DNA of 64,000 nucleotides, taken from the NCBI RefSeq assembly GCF_039540515.1, contig NZ_BAABFA010000024.1:124001-188000 (forward strand). Reading direction: 5' to 3'. The stretch is from Nemorincola caseinilytica. GTDB taxonomy: Bacteria > Bacteroidota > Bacteroidia > Chitinophagales > Chitinophagaceae. The position numbers were made by a program, and so were the translations under genes. The notes below the pieces were generated by a model. The model was not told the DNA's origin. It saw nothing but the letters and a program-made list of their open reading frames with translations, and searched no databases. This document shows positions 15,425 through 24,771 of this stretch, one piece after another (position 1 is the stretch's first letter; the number at the start of each line of letters is the position of its first letter).

Positions 15425-18400
15425 ATGGCTATAACGCAAAAAAAGACCGCATCCGGCAGGATAAATTTCGGTAAGATACATGACCCTGCAGCAACACCCG
15501 ACCTTCTGGCCATCCAGTTACAGTCTTTCCAGGATTTCTTTCAGCTCGAAACGACCCCGGACAAGCGTAACAACGAAGGCCTTTTCAGGGTGTTCAAGGA
15601 GAATTTCCCCATCACCGATACGCGTAACATTTTTGTACTCGAATTCCTTGACTATTTCATCGATCCGCCCCGCTACACCATAGACGAGTGTATGGAGCGT
15701 GGTCTTACCTACTCTGTGCCCCTGAAGGCCAAGCTGAAACTGAGCTGTAACGACGAGGAGCATGTGGACTTCGAGACCATCGTTCAGGACGTGTTCCTTG
15801 GCAATATCCCATATATGACCCCGCGCGGCACATTCGTTATCAACGGTGCCGAGCGCGTTGTCGTTTCCCAGCTTCACCGTTCTCCGGGCGTGTTCTTCGG
15901 CCAGAGCGTTCACCCCAACGGCACCAAGATATATAGCGCCCGCGTTATACCTTTCAAAGGTGCATGGATGGAGTTCGCTACGGACATCAACAACGTGATG
16001 TATGCCTACATCGACCGTAAGAAGAAGTTCCCCGTTACCACACTGCTGCGCGCCATAGGCTACGAAACAGATAAGGATATCCTCGACCTCTTCGGTATGG
16101 CCGAAGAAGTGAAGGTGGACAAGAAGAGCCTGGAAGGCCACATAGGCCGCCGACTGGCCGCTCGCGTACTGCGCAGCTGGACCGAGGACTTCGTGGACGA
16201 GGACACCGGCGAAGTGGTGACCATAGAGCGTAATGACGTAGTGCTGGACCGCGACAGCGTTCTGGACGAGGCCAATGCCGAACTGGTACAGGAAATGGGC
16301 ATCAAGACCGTATTCCTGCAGAAGGAAGAGGTAAGCGGCGACTTCTCTATAATATATAATACTCTTAATAAAGATACCTCGAACTCAGAGCTGGAAGCGG
16401 TACAGCACATCTACCGTCAGCTTCGTGGTTCTGACGCGCCAGATGATGAGACCGCCCGCGGCATCATCGAAAAGCTGTTCTTCAGCGACAAGCGCTATGA
16501 CCTGGGCGAAGTAGGTCGTTACAAGATAAACCGCAAGCTGGGTCTTGATATCAACCTCAATACCAAGGTACTGAGCAAGGAAGATATCATTTCCATCATC
16601 AAGTACCTGGTACGCCTCACCAACGGTAAGGCCGAAATAGACGATATCGATCACCTGAGCAACCGCCGTGTACGCACCGTGGGCGAGCAGTTGTTCGCAC
16701 AGTTCGGTGTGGGCCTGGCGCGTATGGCACGCACCATCCGCGAGCGTATGAACGTTCGCGACAATGAGGTGTTCACCCCCATCGACCTCATCAACGCCCG
16801 TACCCTTTCTTCAGTTATCAACTCCTTCTTCGGTACTTCGCAGCTGTCGCAGTTCCTCGATCAGACCAACCCTCTGTCAGAGATAACGCACAAGCGTCGT
16901 ATATCGGCCCTCGGCCCCGGCGGTCTTAGCCGCGAGCGCGCAGGCTTCGAGGTGCGCGACGTTCACTACAGCCACTATGGCCGTCTGTGTACCATCGAAA
17001 CTCCGGAAGGTCCGAACATCGGTCTTATATCTACCCTTTGCGTACACGCGCAGATCAATGATATGGGCTTCATCGAGACCCCTTACCGCAAGGTGAAGGA
17101 AGGCAAGGTGGACCTGAAGAACTTCCGCTTCCTGAGCGCCGAAGAAGAGGATCTGGCCAAGATAGCCCAGGCCAACGTGCCGATGGACGAAAAAGGCAAC
17201 TTCGTAGAAGACAAGATCAAATCGCGCCAGACAGGCGACTTCCCGATACTGGACCGCGAAGAGGTAGAATACATGGACGTGGCCCCCAACCAGATAGTGG
17301 GCCTCAGTGCATCCCTCATTCCGTTCCTGGAGCATGATGACGCCAACCGTGCGCTCATGGGATCGAACATGCAACGCCAGGCAGTGCCGCTCATCGTTCC
17401 GCAGGTACCTATCGTAGGTACCGGTCTGGAGGCCAAGGCCGCACGCGACGCGCGCATACAGATACATGCCGAAGGCAATGGTGTGGTAGAGTATGTAGAT
17501 GCCGACCACATACATGTTCGTTACGACCGCGACGACACAGCACGTCTCGTATCGTTCGAGGACGACCTGAAAGTGTATTCTCTCACCAAGTACAAGAAGA
17601 CCAACCAGAGCACCAGCATGACACTGCGCCCATGTGTGCGCAAGGGCCAGAAGGTAAGGCTGGGCGACTTCCTCACAGAGGGCTATGCCACACAGGATGG
17701 CGAACTGGCACTGGGCCGCAACCTCAAAGTGGCATTCATGCCATGGAAGGGTTACAACTTCGAGGATGCCATAGTTATAAACGAAAAAGTGGTTCGCGAA
17801 GACTGGTTCACATCGGTACACATCGATGAATATGAGCTGGAAGTGCGCGATACCAAGCTGGGTGAGGAAGAGCTGACCCCGGATATACCCAACGTATCGG
17901 AAGAGGCCACTAAAGACCTCGACGAGAACGGTATCATACGTATAGGTGCGCACATAGGCGAGGGCGACATCCTTATAGGTAAGATCACCCCCAAGGGTGA
18001 GACCGATCCTACTCCAGAGGAGAAACTGCTTCGCGCTATCTTCGGCGACAAGGCCGGCGATGCTAAGGATGCTTCGCTGAAGGCTCCGAGCGGTACCGAA
18101 GGTATAGTTATCTCCAAGCAGCTGTTCCAGCGTGCCAAGAAAGATAAGAACTCGAAAGTGCGCGAAAAAGCACAGCTCGAGAAGATAGATAAAGTACACG
18201 AGAAGAACCTGGAAGACCTGAAGAACTTCCTGTTCGAGAAACTGCAGATACTGCTGAAGGACAAGTCTTCGGCCGGTGTTACCAACAACTTTGGCGAGAC
18301 CGTGCTTACTAAGGGTGGCAAGTTCAACTCTAAGACCCTTGGCTCTATCGACTACCAGAACGTGAACCCACTGGGCTGGACAGGCGATAAGGAGACCGAT

Positions 18401-19237
18401 GACCTCATCAACCAGCTGCTGCACAACTATAATATCAAGTTCAACGAAGAGCTGGGTCGCTACAAGCGCGAGAAGTTCAACCTGAGCATTGGCGATGAGC
18501 TTCCTGCAGGTGTGCTGAAGCTGGCCAAGGTATACCTCGCCAGCAAGCGTAAGCTGAAGGTGGGCGACAAGATGGCGGGCCGCCACGGTAACAAAGGTAT
18601 CGTAGCCAAGATAGTACGCGAAGAGGATATGCCGTTCCTTGAGGATGGTACTCCTGTAGATGTGGTGCTGAACCCCCTTGGTGTGCCTTCGCGTATGAAC
18701 CTCGGACAGATATATGAAACTGTTCTGGGCTGGGCCGGTCAGAAACTGGGTGTACGTTTCGCTACGCCTATATTCGATGGCGCCAGTGTAGATGAGATAG
18801 GTAACCTGATAAACGATGCGGGCCTGCCCGAATTCGGTCATACTTACCTGCACGACGGCGAGACCGGCGAGCGTTTTCACCAGAAGGCCACAGTTGGTGT
18901 CATATACATGATCAAACTGCACCACATGGTAGATGATAAGATGCACGCCCGTTCTATAGGCCCATACAGCCTCATCACACAGCAGCCGCTGGGTGGTAAA
19001 GCACAGTTCGGTGGCCAGCGTTTCGGTGAAATGGAGGTTTGGGCGCTCGAAGCATATGGCGCATCCAACATCCTGCAGGAGCTGCTCACTATCAAGTCCG
19101 ATGACATCGTAGGTCGTGCCAAGACATACGAGGCCATAGTGAAAGGCGACAACATACCAAAGGCCGGTATCCCCGAATCGTTCAACGTACTCGTTAACGA
19201 GCTCCGTGGTCTGGGTCTGGAATTGAAATTCGAATAG
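15425..19237 (+). CDS. rpoB: RNA polymerase subunit beta
   Basis: A 1270-aa subunit, the usual Bacteroidota length. The rifampicin pocket is about residues 468-530 (FFGTSQLSQFLDQTNPLSEI, then THKRRISALGPGGLSRERAG) and keeps the sensitive residues corresponding to E. coli D516, H526 and S531. Other signatures are ETPEGPNIGLIS, GYNFEDAIVINE and the active-site-proximal KVGDKMAGRHGNKGIVA. An AAAGGAG ribosome site lies at about 15406-15412. Usually rplKAJL precede rpoB; here anmK does, and rpoB has its own promoter and a hairpin in the leader. Downstream, an unrelated gene separates it from rpoC. Confidence 0.97.
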   Translation: MAITQKKTASGRINFGKIHDPAATPDLLAIQLQSFQDFFQLETTPDKRNNEGLFRVFKENFPITDTRNIFVLEFLDYFIDPPRYTIDECMERGLTYSVPLKAKLKLSCNDEEHVDFETIVQDVFLGNIPYMTPRGTFVINGAERVVVSQLHRSPGVFFGQSVHPNGTKIYSARVIPFKGAWMEFATDINNVMYAYIDRKKKFPVTTLLRAIGYETDKDILDLFGMAEEVKVDKKSLEGHIGRRLAARVLRSWTEDFVDEDTGEVVTIERNDVVLDRDSVLDEANAELVQEMGIKTVFLQKEEVSGDFSIIYNTLNKDTSNSELEAVQHIYRQLRGSDAPDDETARGIIEKLFFSDKRYDLGEVGRYKINRKLGLDINLNTKVLSKEDIISIIKYLVRLTNGKAEIDDIDHLSNRRVRTVGEQLFAQFGVGLARMARTIRERMNVRDNEVFTPIDLINARTLSSVINSFFGTSQLSQFLDQTNPLSEITHKRRISALGPGGLSRERAGFEVRDVHYSHYGRLCTIETPEGPNIGLISTLCVHAQINDMGFIETPYRKVKEGKVDLKNFRFLSAEEEDLAKIAQANVPMDEKGNFVEDKIKSRQTGDFPILDREEVEYMDVAPNQIVGLSASLIPFLEHDDANRALMGSNMQRQAVPLIVPQVPIVGTGLEAKAARDARIQIHAEGNGVVEYVDADHIHVRYDRDDTARLVSFEDDLKVYSLTKYKKTNQSTSMTLRPCVRKGQKVRLGDFLTEGYATQDGELALGRNLKVAFMPWKGYNFEDAIVINEKVVREDWFTSVHIDEYELEVRDTKLGEEELTPDIPNVSEEATKDLDENGIIRIGAHIGEGDILIGKITPKGETDPTPEEKLLRAIFGDKAGDAKDASLKAPSGTEGIVISKQLFQRAKKDKNSKVREKAQLEKIDKVHEKNLEDLKNFLFEKLQILLKDKSSAGVTNNFGETVLTKGGKFNSKTLGSIDYQNVNPLGWTGDKETDDLINQLLHNYNIKFNEELGRYKREKFNLSIGDELPAGVLKLAKVYLASKRKLKVGDKMAGRHGNKGIVAKIVREEDMPFLEDGTPVDVVLNPLGVPSRMNLGQIYETVLGWAGQKLGVRFATPIFDGASVDEIGNLINDAGLPEFGHTYLHDGETGERFHQKATVGVIYMIKLHHMVDDKMHARSIGPYSLITQQPLGGKAQFGGQRFGEMEVWALEAYGASNILQELLTIKSDDIVGRAKTYEAIVKGDNIPKAGIPESFNVLVNELRGLGLELKFE

Positions 19238-19244
19238 TTCTTAA

Positions 19245-19275
19245 AGTAGATGGTAGAGAGTAGGTAGTAGATAGT
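19245..19275 (+). repeat. Left inverted repeat flanking the four-helix-bundle gene
   Basis: 31 nt in the spacer after rpoB. Compared with the reverse complement of 19643-19673 it matches at 24 of 31 positions, including the 11-nt inner end TAGTAGATAGT. The word GTAG/TAGT recurs, so part of the match could be low complexity. Confidence 0.6.
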
Positions 19276-19283
19276 CGCTATGT

Positions 19284-19634
19284 ATGAATAATTTTCGGGA
19301 ACTTATTGTTTGGCAGAGGTCGATCAACTTGGTTGTAAAGATCTATGAGATAACAAAGGAATTCCCAAAAGAAGAGAAGTTCAATTTGGTATCACAGATG
19401 CAGCGAGCTGCAACATCGATACCAAGTAACATAGCAGAAGGTGCGGGAAGGAACACGAACAATTTCTTCAAGCATTTTTTGACCATAGCTATCGGCTCTT
19501 CACACGAGTTGGAAACACAGATAATTATTAGTAAACAATTGGGTTATATAAATGAAGATGATTGTGGAATGATACTTACAGAGTTGAATAGCATACAAAA
19601 AATGCTGTATGCACTTCACAACTCGTTACAGTGA
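19284..19634 (+). CDS. Four-helix-bundle protein of the 23S rRNA intervening-sequence family
   Basis: A 116-aa protein: FRELIVWQRSINLVVKIYEI, TKEFPKEEKFNLVSQMQRAA, SIPSNIAEGAGR and a C-terminal helix. This is the S23/IVS four-helix family (also related to the Avd accessory protein of diversity-generating retroelements), first known from sequences interrupting 23S rRNA genes in Leptospira and Coxiella. The molecular role is not established. It sits between rpoB and rpoC, which are normally adjacent, and is flanked by imperfect 31-bp inverted repeats. GC over 19321-19620 is 111 of 300 (37%), whereas three 60-nt samples of rpoB/rpoC gave 68, 53 and 48%. Acquisition by insertion is inferred. Confidence 0.9.
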   Translation: MNNFRELIVWQRSINLVVKIYEITKEFPKEEKFNLVSQMQRAATSIPSNIAEGAGRNTNNFFKHFLTIAIGSSHELETQIIISKQLGYINEDDCGMILTELNSIQKMLYALHNSLQ

Positions 19635-19642
19635 TCGAAACA

Positions 19643-19673
19643 ACTATCTACTATATACTAACTACTAAGTACT
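19643..19673 (-). repeat. Right inverted repeat flanking the four-helix-bundle gene
   Basis: Counterpart of 19245-19275, starting ACTATCTACTA. It begins 8 nt after the stop of the small gene and ends 9 nt before the rpoC ATG. Confidence 0.6.
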
Positions 19674-19682
19674 GACAAGAAA

Positions 19683-22600
19683 ATGGCTATAAAAAAAGAT
19701 AATCGTCCCCGCGCGGGATTTGGTAAGATCACCATCAGCCTTGCATCACCCGATGCTATCCTCGACCGCTCATATGGTGAGGTGCTGAAGCCGGAAACTA
19801 TCAACTATCGTACCTACAAGCCCGAGCGCGACGGCCTGTTCTGCGAAAAGATATTCGGCCCTGTGAAGGATTACGAATGCTATTGCGGAAAGTACAAGCG
19901 TATCCGTTACAAGGGTATCGTGTGCGACCGTTGCGGTGTGGAAGTAACTGAAAAGAAAGTGCGCCGCGAGCGCCTGGGCCACATAAAGCTCGTAGTACCT
20001 ATAGTACACATATGGTACTTCAAAAGCCTGCCCAACAAGATAGGCTACCTGCTCGGCGTTAGCTCTAAGAAAATGGAGAGCATCGTTTATTACGAGCGCT
20101 ATGTAGTAGTACAGTCGGGCGAGGCAGAAGGTATGATCCGTACCAAGCTGAACCTGAAAGATTCTGAGAATACCGATCAGCAACTGCTTACCGAGGACGA
20201 ATACCTGGAGCTGCTGGATGCATTGCCGAAAGAGAACCAGTACCTGCCTGACGAGGACCCTAACAAGTTCATCGCCAAGATGGGTGCCGAGGCCGTACAT
20301 ATGCTGCTTTCTCGCATAGACCTCGATAAGCTGTCTTACGACCTGCGCAACTCTGCCGCCAACGAAACTTCTCAGCAGCGCAAGCAGGAGGCCCTCAAGC
20401 GCCTCAGCGTGGTAGAGGCCTTCCGCGATGCCAATACCCGTATAGAGAACCGCCTGGAGTGGATGGTGATGCAGTACATACCGGTGATACCACCGGAGCT
20501 GCGCCCACTCGTTCCGCTGGATGGTGGCCGTTTCGCCTCTTCCGATCTGAACGACCTCTACCGTCGTGTCATCATACGCAACAACCGTCTGAAGCGCCTT
20601 ATAGAGATCAAAGCTCCCGAGGTCATCCTCCGCAACGAAAAGCGTATGCTGCAGGAAGCCGTGGATTCTCTGTTCGATAACAGCCGTAAGAGCAATGCCG
20701 TGAAGGCTGAAGGTGGCCGCGCGCTGAAATCGCTCTCTGATGTACTGAAAGGTAAGCAGGGTCGTTTCCGTCAGAACCTCCTTGGTAAACGTGTGGACTA
20801 CTCCGGCCGTTCGGTTATCGTGGTAGGCCCCGAAATGAAGCTGCATGAGTGTGGTCTGCCCAAGGACATGGCCGCAGAACTGTTCAAGCCGTTCATCATA
20901 CGCAAGCTCATAGAAAGGGGTATCGTAAAGACCGTAAAGAGCGCCAAGAAGCTCGTAGAGCGCAAGGAAGCCGTAGTTTGGGATATCCTCGAGAATGTAC
21001 TGAAGGGTCACCCCATCCTCCTCAACCGTGCCCCTACGCTGCACCGTCTTTCTATACAGGCTTTCCAGCCAAAGCTCATAGAAGGTAAGGCCATACAGCT
21101 TCACCCCCTCGTCTGTTCGGCCTTCAACGCCGACTTCGATGGTGACCAGATGGCCGTGCATGTGCCACTGAGCAATGCTGCCATACTAGAGGCACAGCTG
21201 CTGATGCTGGCTTCGCACAACATCCTCAACCCTCAGAACGGTACGCCTATCACCCTGCCATCGCAGGACATGGTACTCGGTCTGTACTACATATCTAAGG
21301 GCAAGAGGTCTACCGAGACAGAAAAAGTAAAAGGCGAGAACAAAGCCTTCTATAGCACCGAAGAGGTGATAATAGCACACAACGAAGGCCGCGCCGACCT
21401 CCATGCCTGGATCAAGGTTCGTGCCAGTGTGCGCGAGGCCGATGGCACTATGGCCACAAAGCTCATAGAGACCACCGTAGGCCGCGTAATGTTCAACCAG
21501 TTCGTACCCAAGGACAATGGTTTTGTGAATGCGCTCCTCACCAAGAAGTCGCTCCGCGAGATCATCGGCCAGATACTGAAGAACACCAACATACCAAAGA
21601 CAGTACAGTTCCTCGACGATATCAAAACGCTCGGTTTCCGTACGGCCTTCCGTGGTGGTCTGTCGTTCAATATCAAGGACCTTTCTGTACCTGATGTTAA
21701 GGAGCAACTCGTTGCTGCTGCCCAGGTAGAGGTGGACGAGGTATGGGACAACTACAACATGGGTCTCATCACCAACAACGAACGCTACAACCAGATCATC
21801 GATATATGGTCGCGCGTAGATACCCGCGTTACAGAGACACTCATCCGCGAGATGGCCGCAGATAAGCAGGGCTTCAACTCTGTGTACATGATGCTCGACT
21901 CCGGTGCCCGTGGTTCTAAGCAGCAGGTAAAACAGCTCGCCGGTCTCAGGGGCCTGATGGCCAAGCCGCGTCGTAGTGGTTCTACCGGTTCCGAGATCAT
22001 CGAGAACCCGATCCTGTCCAACTTCAAGGTAGGTCTGAACGTATTGGAATACTTCATCTCTACGCACGGTGCCCGTAAGGGTCTGGCGGATACGGCCCTT
22101 AAAACGGCTGATGCCGGTTACCTTACCCGCCGTCTTGTGGACGTGGCCCAGGACGTTGTTATCAACAACGAGGACTGCGGTACACTGCGTGGTATAGCCA
22201 CTTCGGCCCTGAAGGACAACGAAGAAGTAGTAGAGCCGCTCTACGATCGTATCCTCGGCCGTACTTCACTGCACGATGTTTACGATCCGCTTAGCGATAA
22301 GCTGCTGGTAAATGCCGGTGAAGAGATAACAGAAGATATAGCCAGGGCCATAGAAGAAAGCCCCATAGATGTAGTAGAGATACGCTCGGTGCTCACCTGC
22401 GAAAGCCGCAAGGGTGTATGTGCCAAGTGCTATGGCAAGAACCTTGCTACCGGCTACATGGCCCAGAGGGGCGATGCAGTGGGTATCATAGCTGCCCAGT
22501 CCATTGGTGAGCCGGGTACACAGCTTACACTGCGTACCTTCCACGTTGGTGGTGTGGCCGGTTCTTCGGCCATCGAGTCGCAGCTGGCTGCCCGCTTCGA

Positions 22601-24005
22601 TGGTACCATACAGTTCGACGGTCTGCGTACTACCAAGTACAAAGATGCTGAGGGCGAAGAGCAGATAGTGGTAATAGGCCGTACCGGCGAGGTGCGTATA
22701 GTAGACGTCACTAACGACCGCCTGCTCATCACCAACAACATACCTTACGGTTCTATACTCAAAGTAGCCAACGGTAAGAAGGTGGCCAAGGGCGATGTGA
22801 TATGCACATGGGATCCGTTCAATGCTGTCATCATATCCGAGATCAGCGGTAAGGTGCGTTTCGAGAATGTTATAGAAGGTGTTACCTACCGCGAAGAGGC
22901 CGACGAACAGACAGGTCACCGCGAGCGCGTGGTAATAGAAACAAAAGATAAGACCAGGATACCTGCTATATGGGTAGATGGCAAGGAGCAGAAGATGTAC
23001 AACCTGCCTGTTGGCTCGCACATCATAGTAGAGCCCGATCAGGAAGTACACAATGGCCAGGTACTCGTTAAGATACCGCGTGTCATGGGCCGTAGCCGAG
23101 ACATCACGGGTGGTCTGCCACGCGTTACCGAGCTCTTCGAAGCGCGTAACCCGAGCAACCCTGCCGTTGTTGCCGAGATAGACGGTGTAGTAGGCTTCGG
23201 TAATGTGAAGCGTGGTAACAGGGAGATCATAGTAGAGAGCCGCGAAGGCCTGGTGAAGAAATACCTGGTGCCGCTTACCCGCCACATCATGGTGCAGGAT
23301 GGCGACTTCGTGAAGGCCGGTACGGCCCTCTCTGATGGTGCCACTACACCTAGCGATATCCTCTCTATCAAAGGTCCGTTCGCCGTACAGGAATACTTGG
23401 TGAACGAGATACAGGAAGTTTATCGCCTGCAGGGTGTGAAGATCAATGACAAGCACATCGAGGTCATAGTTCGCCAGATGATGCGCAAGGTCAACATCGT
23501 AGACCCGGGCGATACCAAGTTCCTTGAAGAAGATACAGTGGACAAGTTCGAGTTCATGGACGAGAACGACTGGATATTCGACAAGAAGGTAGTTATGGAT
23601 CCGGGTAACTCTGACAAGCTGCACGCCGGCCAGATAGTTACCATCCGCGAGCTGCGCGAAGAGAACAGCGCCCTGCGCCGTGCCGACAAGAAGCTGGTTG
23701 AATACCGCGATGCCAACCCTGCTACTTCATCGCCCATGCTGCTTGGTATCACCAAGGCATCGCTGGGTACGCAGAGCTGGATATCGGCCGCGTCCTTCCA
23801 GGAAACTACCAAGGTGCTGTCGCAGGCTGCCATCAACGGCAAGCTCGATATGCTGGCCGGTCTCAAGGAGAACGTTATCACAGGTAACCTCATCCCTGCC
23901 GGTACTGGTATGCGCGAGTTCGAGAGCCTCGTTGTGGGTTCCAAGGAAGAGTTCGAGCTCCTCCTCGCCAACAAGGATGTCCTCCAGTTCGACGAAGAAG
24001 AATAA
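19683..24005 (+). CDS. rpoC: RNA polymerase subunit beta'
   Basis: A 1440-aa catalytic subunit. The N-terminal zinc site is CYCGKYKRIRYKGIVCDRCG (about residues 66-84), the Mg-binding active site is NADFDGDQMAVH (about 481-492), the bridge/trigger region includes DSGARGSKQQ and ARKGLADTALKTADAGYLTR, and the second zinc site contains CESRKGVCAKCYG (about 908-920). The ATG at 19683 follows GACAAGAAA. Transcription must come through the inserted four-helix gene from the rpoB promoter, as no promoter of its own is visible. A strong terminator follows 19 nt after the stop. Confidence 0.97.
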   Translation: MAIKKDNRPRAGFGKITISLASPDAILDRSYGEVLKPETINYRTYKPERDGLFCEKIFGPVKDYECYCGKYKRIRYKGIVCDRCGVEVTEKKVRRERLGHIKLVVPIVHIWYFKSLPNKIGYLLGVSSKKMESIVYYERYVVVQSGEAEGMIRTKLNLKDSENTDQQLLTEDEYLELLDALPKENQYLPDEDPNKFIAKMGAEAVHMLLSRIDLDKLSYDLRNSAANETSQQRKQEALKRLSVVEAFRDANTRIENRLEWMVMQYIPVIPPELRPLVPLDGGRFASSDLNDLYRRVIIRNNRLKRLIEIKAPEVILRNEKRMLQEAVDSLFDNSRKSNAVKAEGGRALKSLSDVLKGKQGRFRQNLLGKRVDYSGRSVIVVGPEMKLHECGLPKDMAAELFKPFIIRKLIERGIVKTVKSAKKLVERKEAVVWDILENVLKGHPILLNRAPTLHRLSIQAFQPKLIEGKAIQLHPLVCSAFNADFDGDQMAVHVPLSNAAILEAQLLMLASHNILNPQNGTPITLPSQDMVLGLYYISKGKRSTETEKVKGENKAFYSTEEVIIAHNEGRADLHAWIKVRASVREADGTMATKLIETTVGRVMFNQFVPKDNGFVNALLTKKSLREIIGQILKNTNIPKTVQFLDDIKTLGFRTAFRGGLSFNIKDLSVPDVKEQLVAAAQVEVDEVWDNYNMGLITNNERYNQIIDIWSRVDTRVTETLIREMAADKQGFNSVYMMLDSGARGSKQQVKQLAGLRGLMAKPRRSGSTGSEIIENPILSNFKVGLNVLEYFISTHGARKGLADTALKTADAGYLTRRLVDVAQDVVINNEDCGTLRGIATSALKDNEEVVEPLYDRILGRTSLHDVYDPLSDKLLVNAGEEITEDIARAIEESPIDVVEIRSVLTCESRKGVCAKCYGKNLATGYMAQRGDAVGIIAAQSIGEPGTQLTLRTFHVGGVAGSSAIESQLAARFDGTIQFDGLRTTKYKDAEGEEQIVVIGRTGEVRIVDVTNDRLLITNNIPYGSILKVANGKKVAKGDVICTWDPFNAVIISEISGKVRFENVIEGVTYREEADEQTGHRERVVIETKDKTRIPAIWVDGKEQKMYNLPVGSHIIVEPDQEVHNGQVLVKIPRVMGRSRDITGGLPRVTELFEARNPSNPAVVAEIDGVVGFGNVKRGNREIIVESREGLVKKYLVPLTRHIMVQDGDFVKAGTALSDGATTPSDILSIKGPFAVQEYLVNEIQEVYRLQGVKINDKHIEVIVRQMMRKVNIVDPGDTKFLEEDTVDKFEFMDENDWIFDKKVVMDPGNSDKLHAGQIVTIRELREENSALRRADKKLVEYRDANPATSSPMLLGITKASLGTQSWISAASFQETTKVLSQAAINGKLDMLAGLKENVITGNLIPAGTGMREFESLVVGSKEEFELLLANKDVLQFDEEE

Positions 24006-24024
24006 CTTATACACATCAGTTATA

Positions 24025-24056
24025 CAAAGGCAGCCTCATGGCTGCCTTTGTTGTTT
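24025..24056 (+). terminator. Terminator of the rpoBC unit
   Basis: CAAAGGCAGCC (24025-24035), loop TCAT, GGCTGCCTTTG (24040-24050), then TTGTTT. Confidence 0.88.
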
Positions 24057-24116
24057 ATGAGATATGCTAACGAAATAATTACACTGCAATAGCGATCCGT
24101 GGTATATATTTACGAC

Positions 24117-24731
24117 ATGAAAACATATCTATGTATAACTGTGATGTTTTTGCCATTATTGACCTTCGCAAAACGTCCCCATGCCAAAAAAGCAAGAAAA
24201 AGAGCCCTTTCCTCAGAGATAACTTATCCGCGCAAATTCGTGCGTGCCGTAAAATGGAAGGATAATTCCGGCGATAATGTGGTGGTCTTCACCCGTACTA
24301 AAAGGTCGAAAAGCGCCAGCCGCCCCGAAGAAGGATACTACGAACAGCAGCTAGAGGTACGCTATTTTCTGAACGATGGTAAACACTGGCGCCAGAAATG
24401 GAACGTGCACGACCAGGTGATGGAGTGCGATCATGAAATGGTGGCCAACTATGTAAAGAAGACATTCGCCGTTACCGACCTGGATGAGGATGGAACGGCC
24501 GAGGTATGGCTGGTATACCGCACGGGCTGCGGTGTAGATGAGCACCCTGCCAATATGAAGGTGGTCATGTACGAAGGCCAGACCCGCTACTCTATGCGGG
24601 GCCGTGTGCGTATGAAGATAAACGAGAACAAGTACGATGGGGGCGAGTATGACCTGGACCCCGGCTTTGCCAAAGTGCCTGCTTTCAAACAATATGCGGT
24701 AGACCTTTGGGAGTCCAATTCGGAAAATTGA
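24117..24731 (+). CDS. Secreted protein, M949_RS01915-like family, copy 1
   Basis: A 204-aa protein with signal peptide MKTYLCITVMFLPLLTFAK. The mature part has a short basic stretch (KRPHAKKARKRA), then a compact domain ending in FAVTDLDEDGTAEVWLVYRT and MKVVMYEGQTRYSMRGRVRM. The D-x-D-x-D-G loop (DLDEDGTAE) looks like a calcium-binding FG-GAP/dockerin-type loop. It matches, from memory, a Bacteroidota family named after a Riemerella locus and annotated as linked to surface polysaccharide; I cannot verify that role. A tandem paralog follows 40 nt later. TATATTTA at 24103-24110 is a near -7 box. The start at 24117 is chosen over an upstream GTG for the signal peptide. Confidence 0.7.
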   Translation: MKTYLCITVMFLPLLTFAKRPHAKKARKRALSSEITYPRKFVRAVKWKDNSGDNVVVFTRTKRSKSASRPEEGYYEQQLEVRYFLNDGKHWRQKWNVHDQVMECDHEMVANYVKKTFAVTDLDEDGTAEVWLVYRTGCGVDEHPANMKVVMYEGQTRYSMRGRVRMKINENKYDGGEYDLDPGFAKVPAFKQYAVDLWESNSEN

Positions 24732-24771
24732 TCACATAAAAAAACATCAGCTCACACATTATATTCCTCAC

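Noticed and set aside
16877..18946. A 689-codon open frame on the minus strand opposite rpoB
   Set aside because: It is antisense to a clearly conserved gene, and its composition (many His, Tyr, Val runs) is that of a shadow frame. Similar long antisense frames opposite rpoC, the yfhO genes and the Ig proteins were left out for the same reason.
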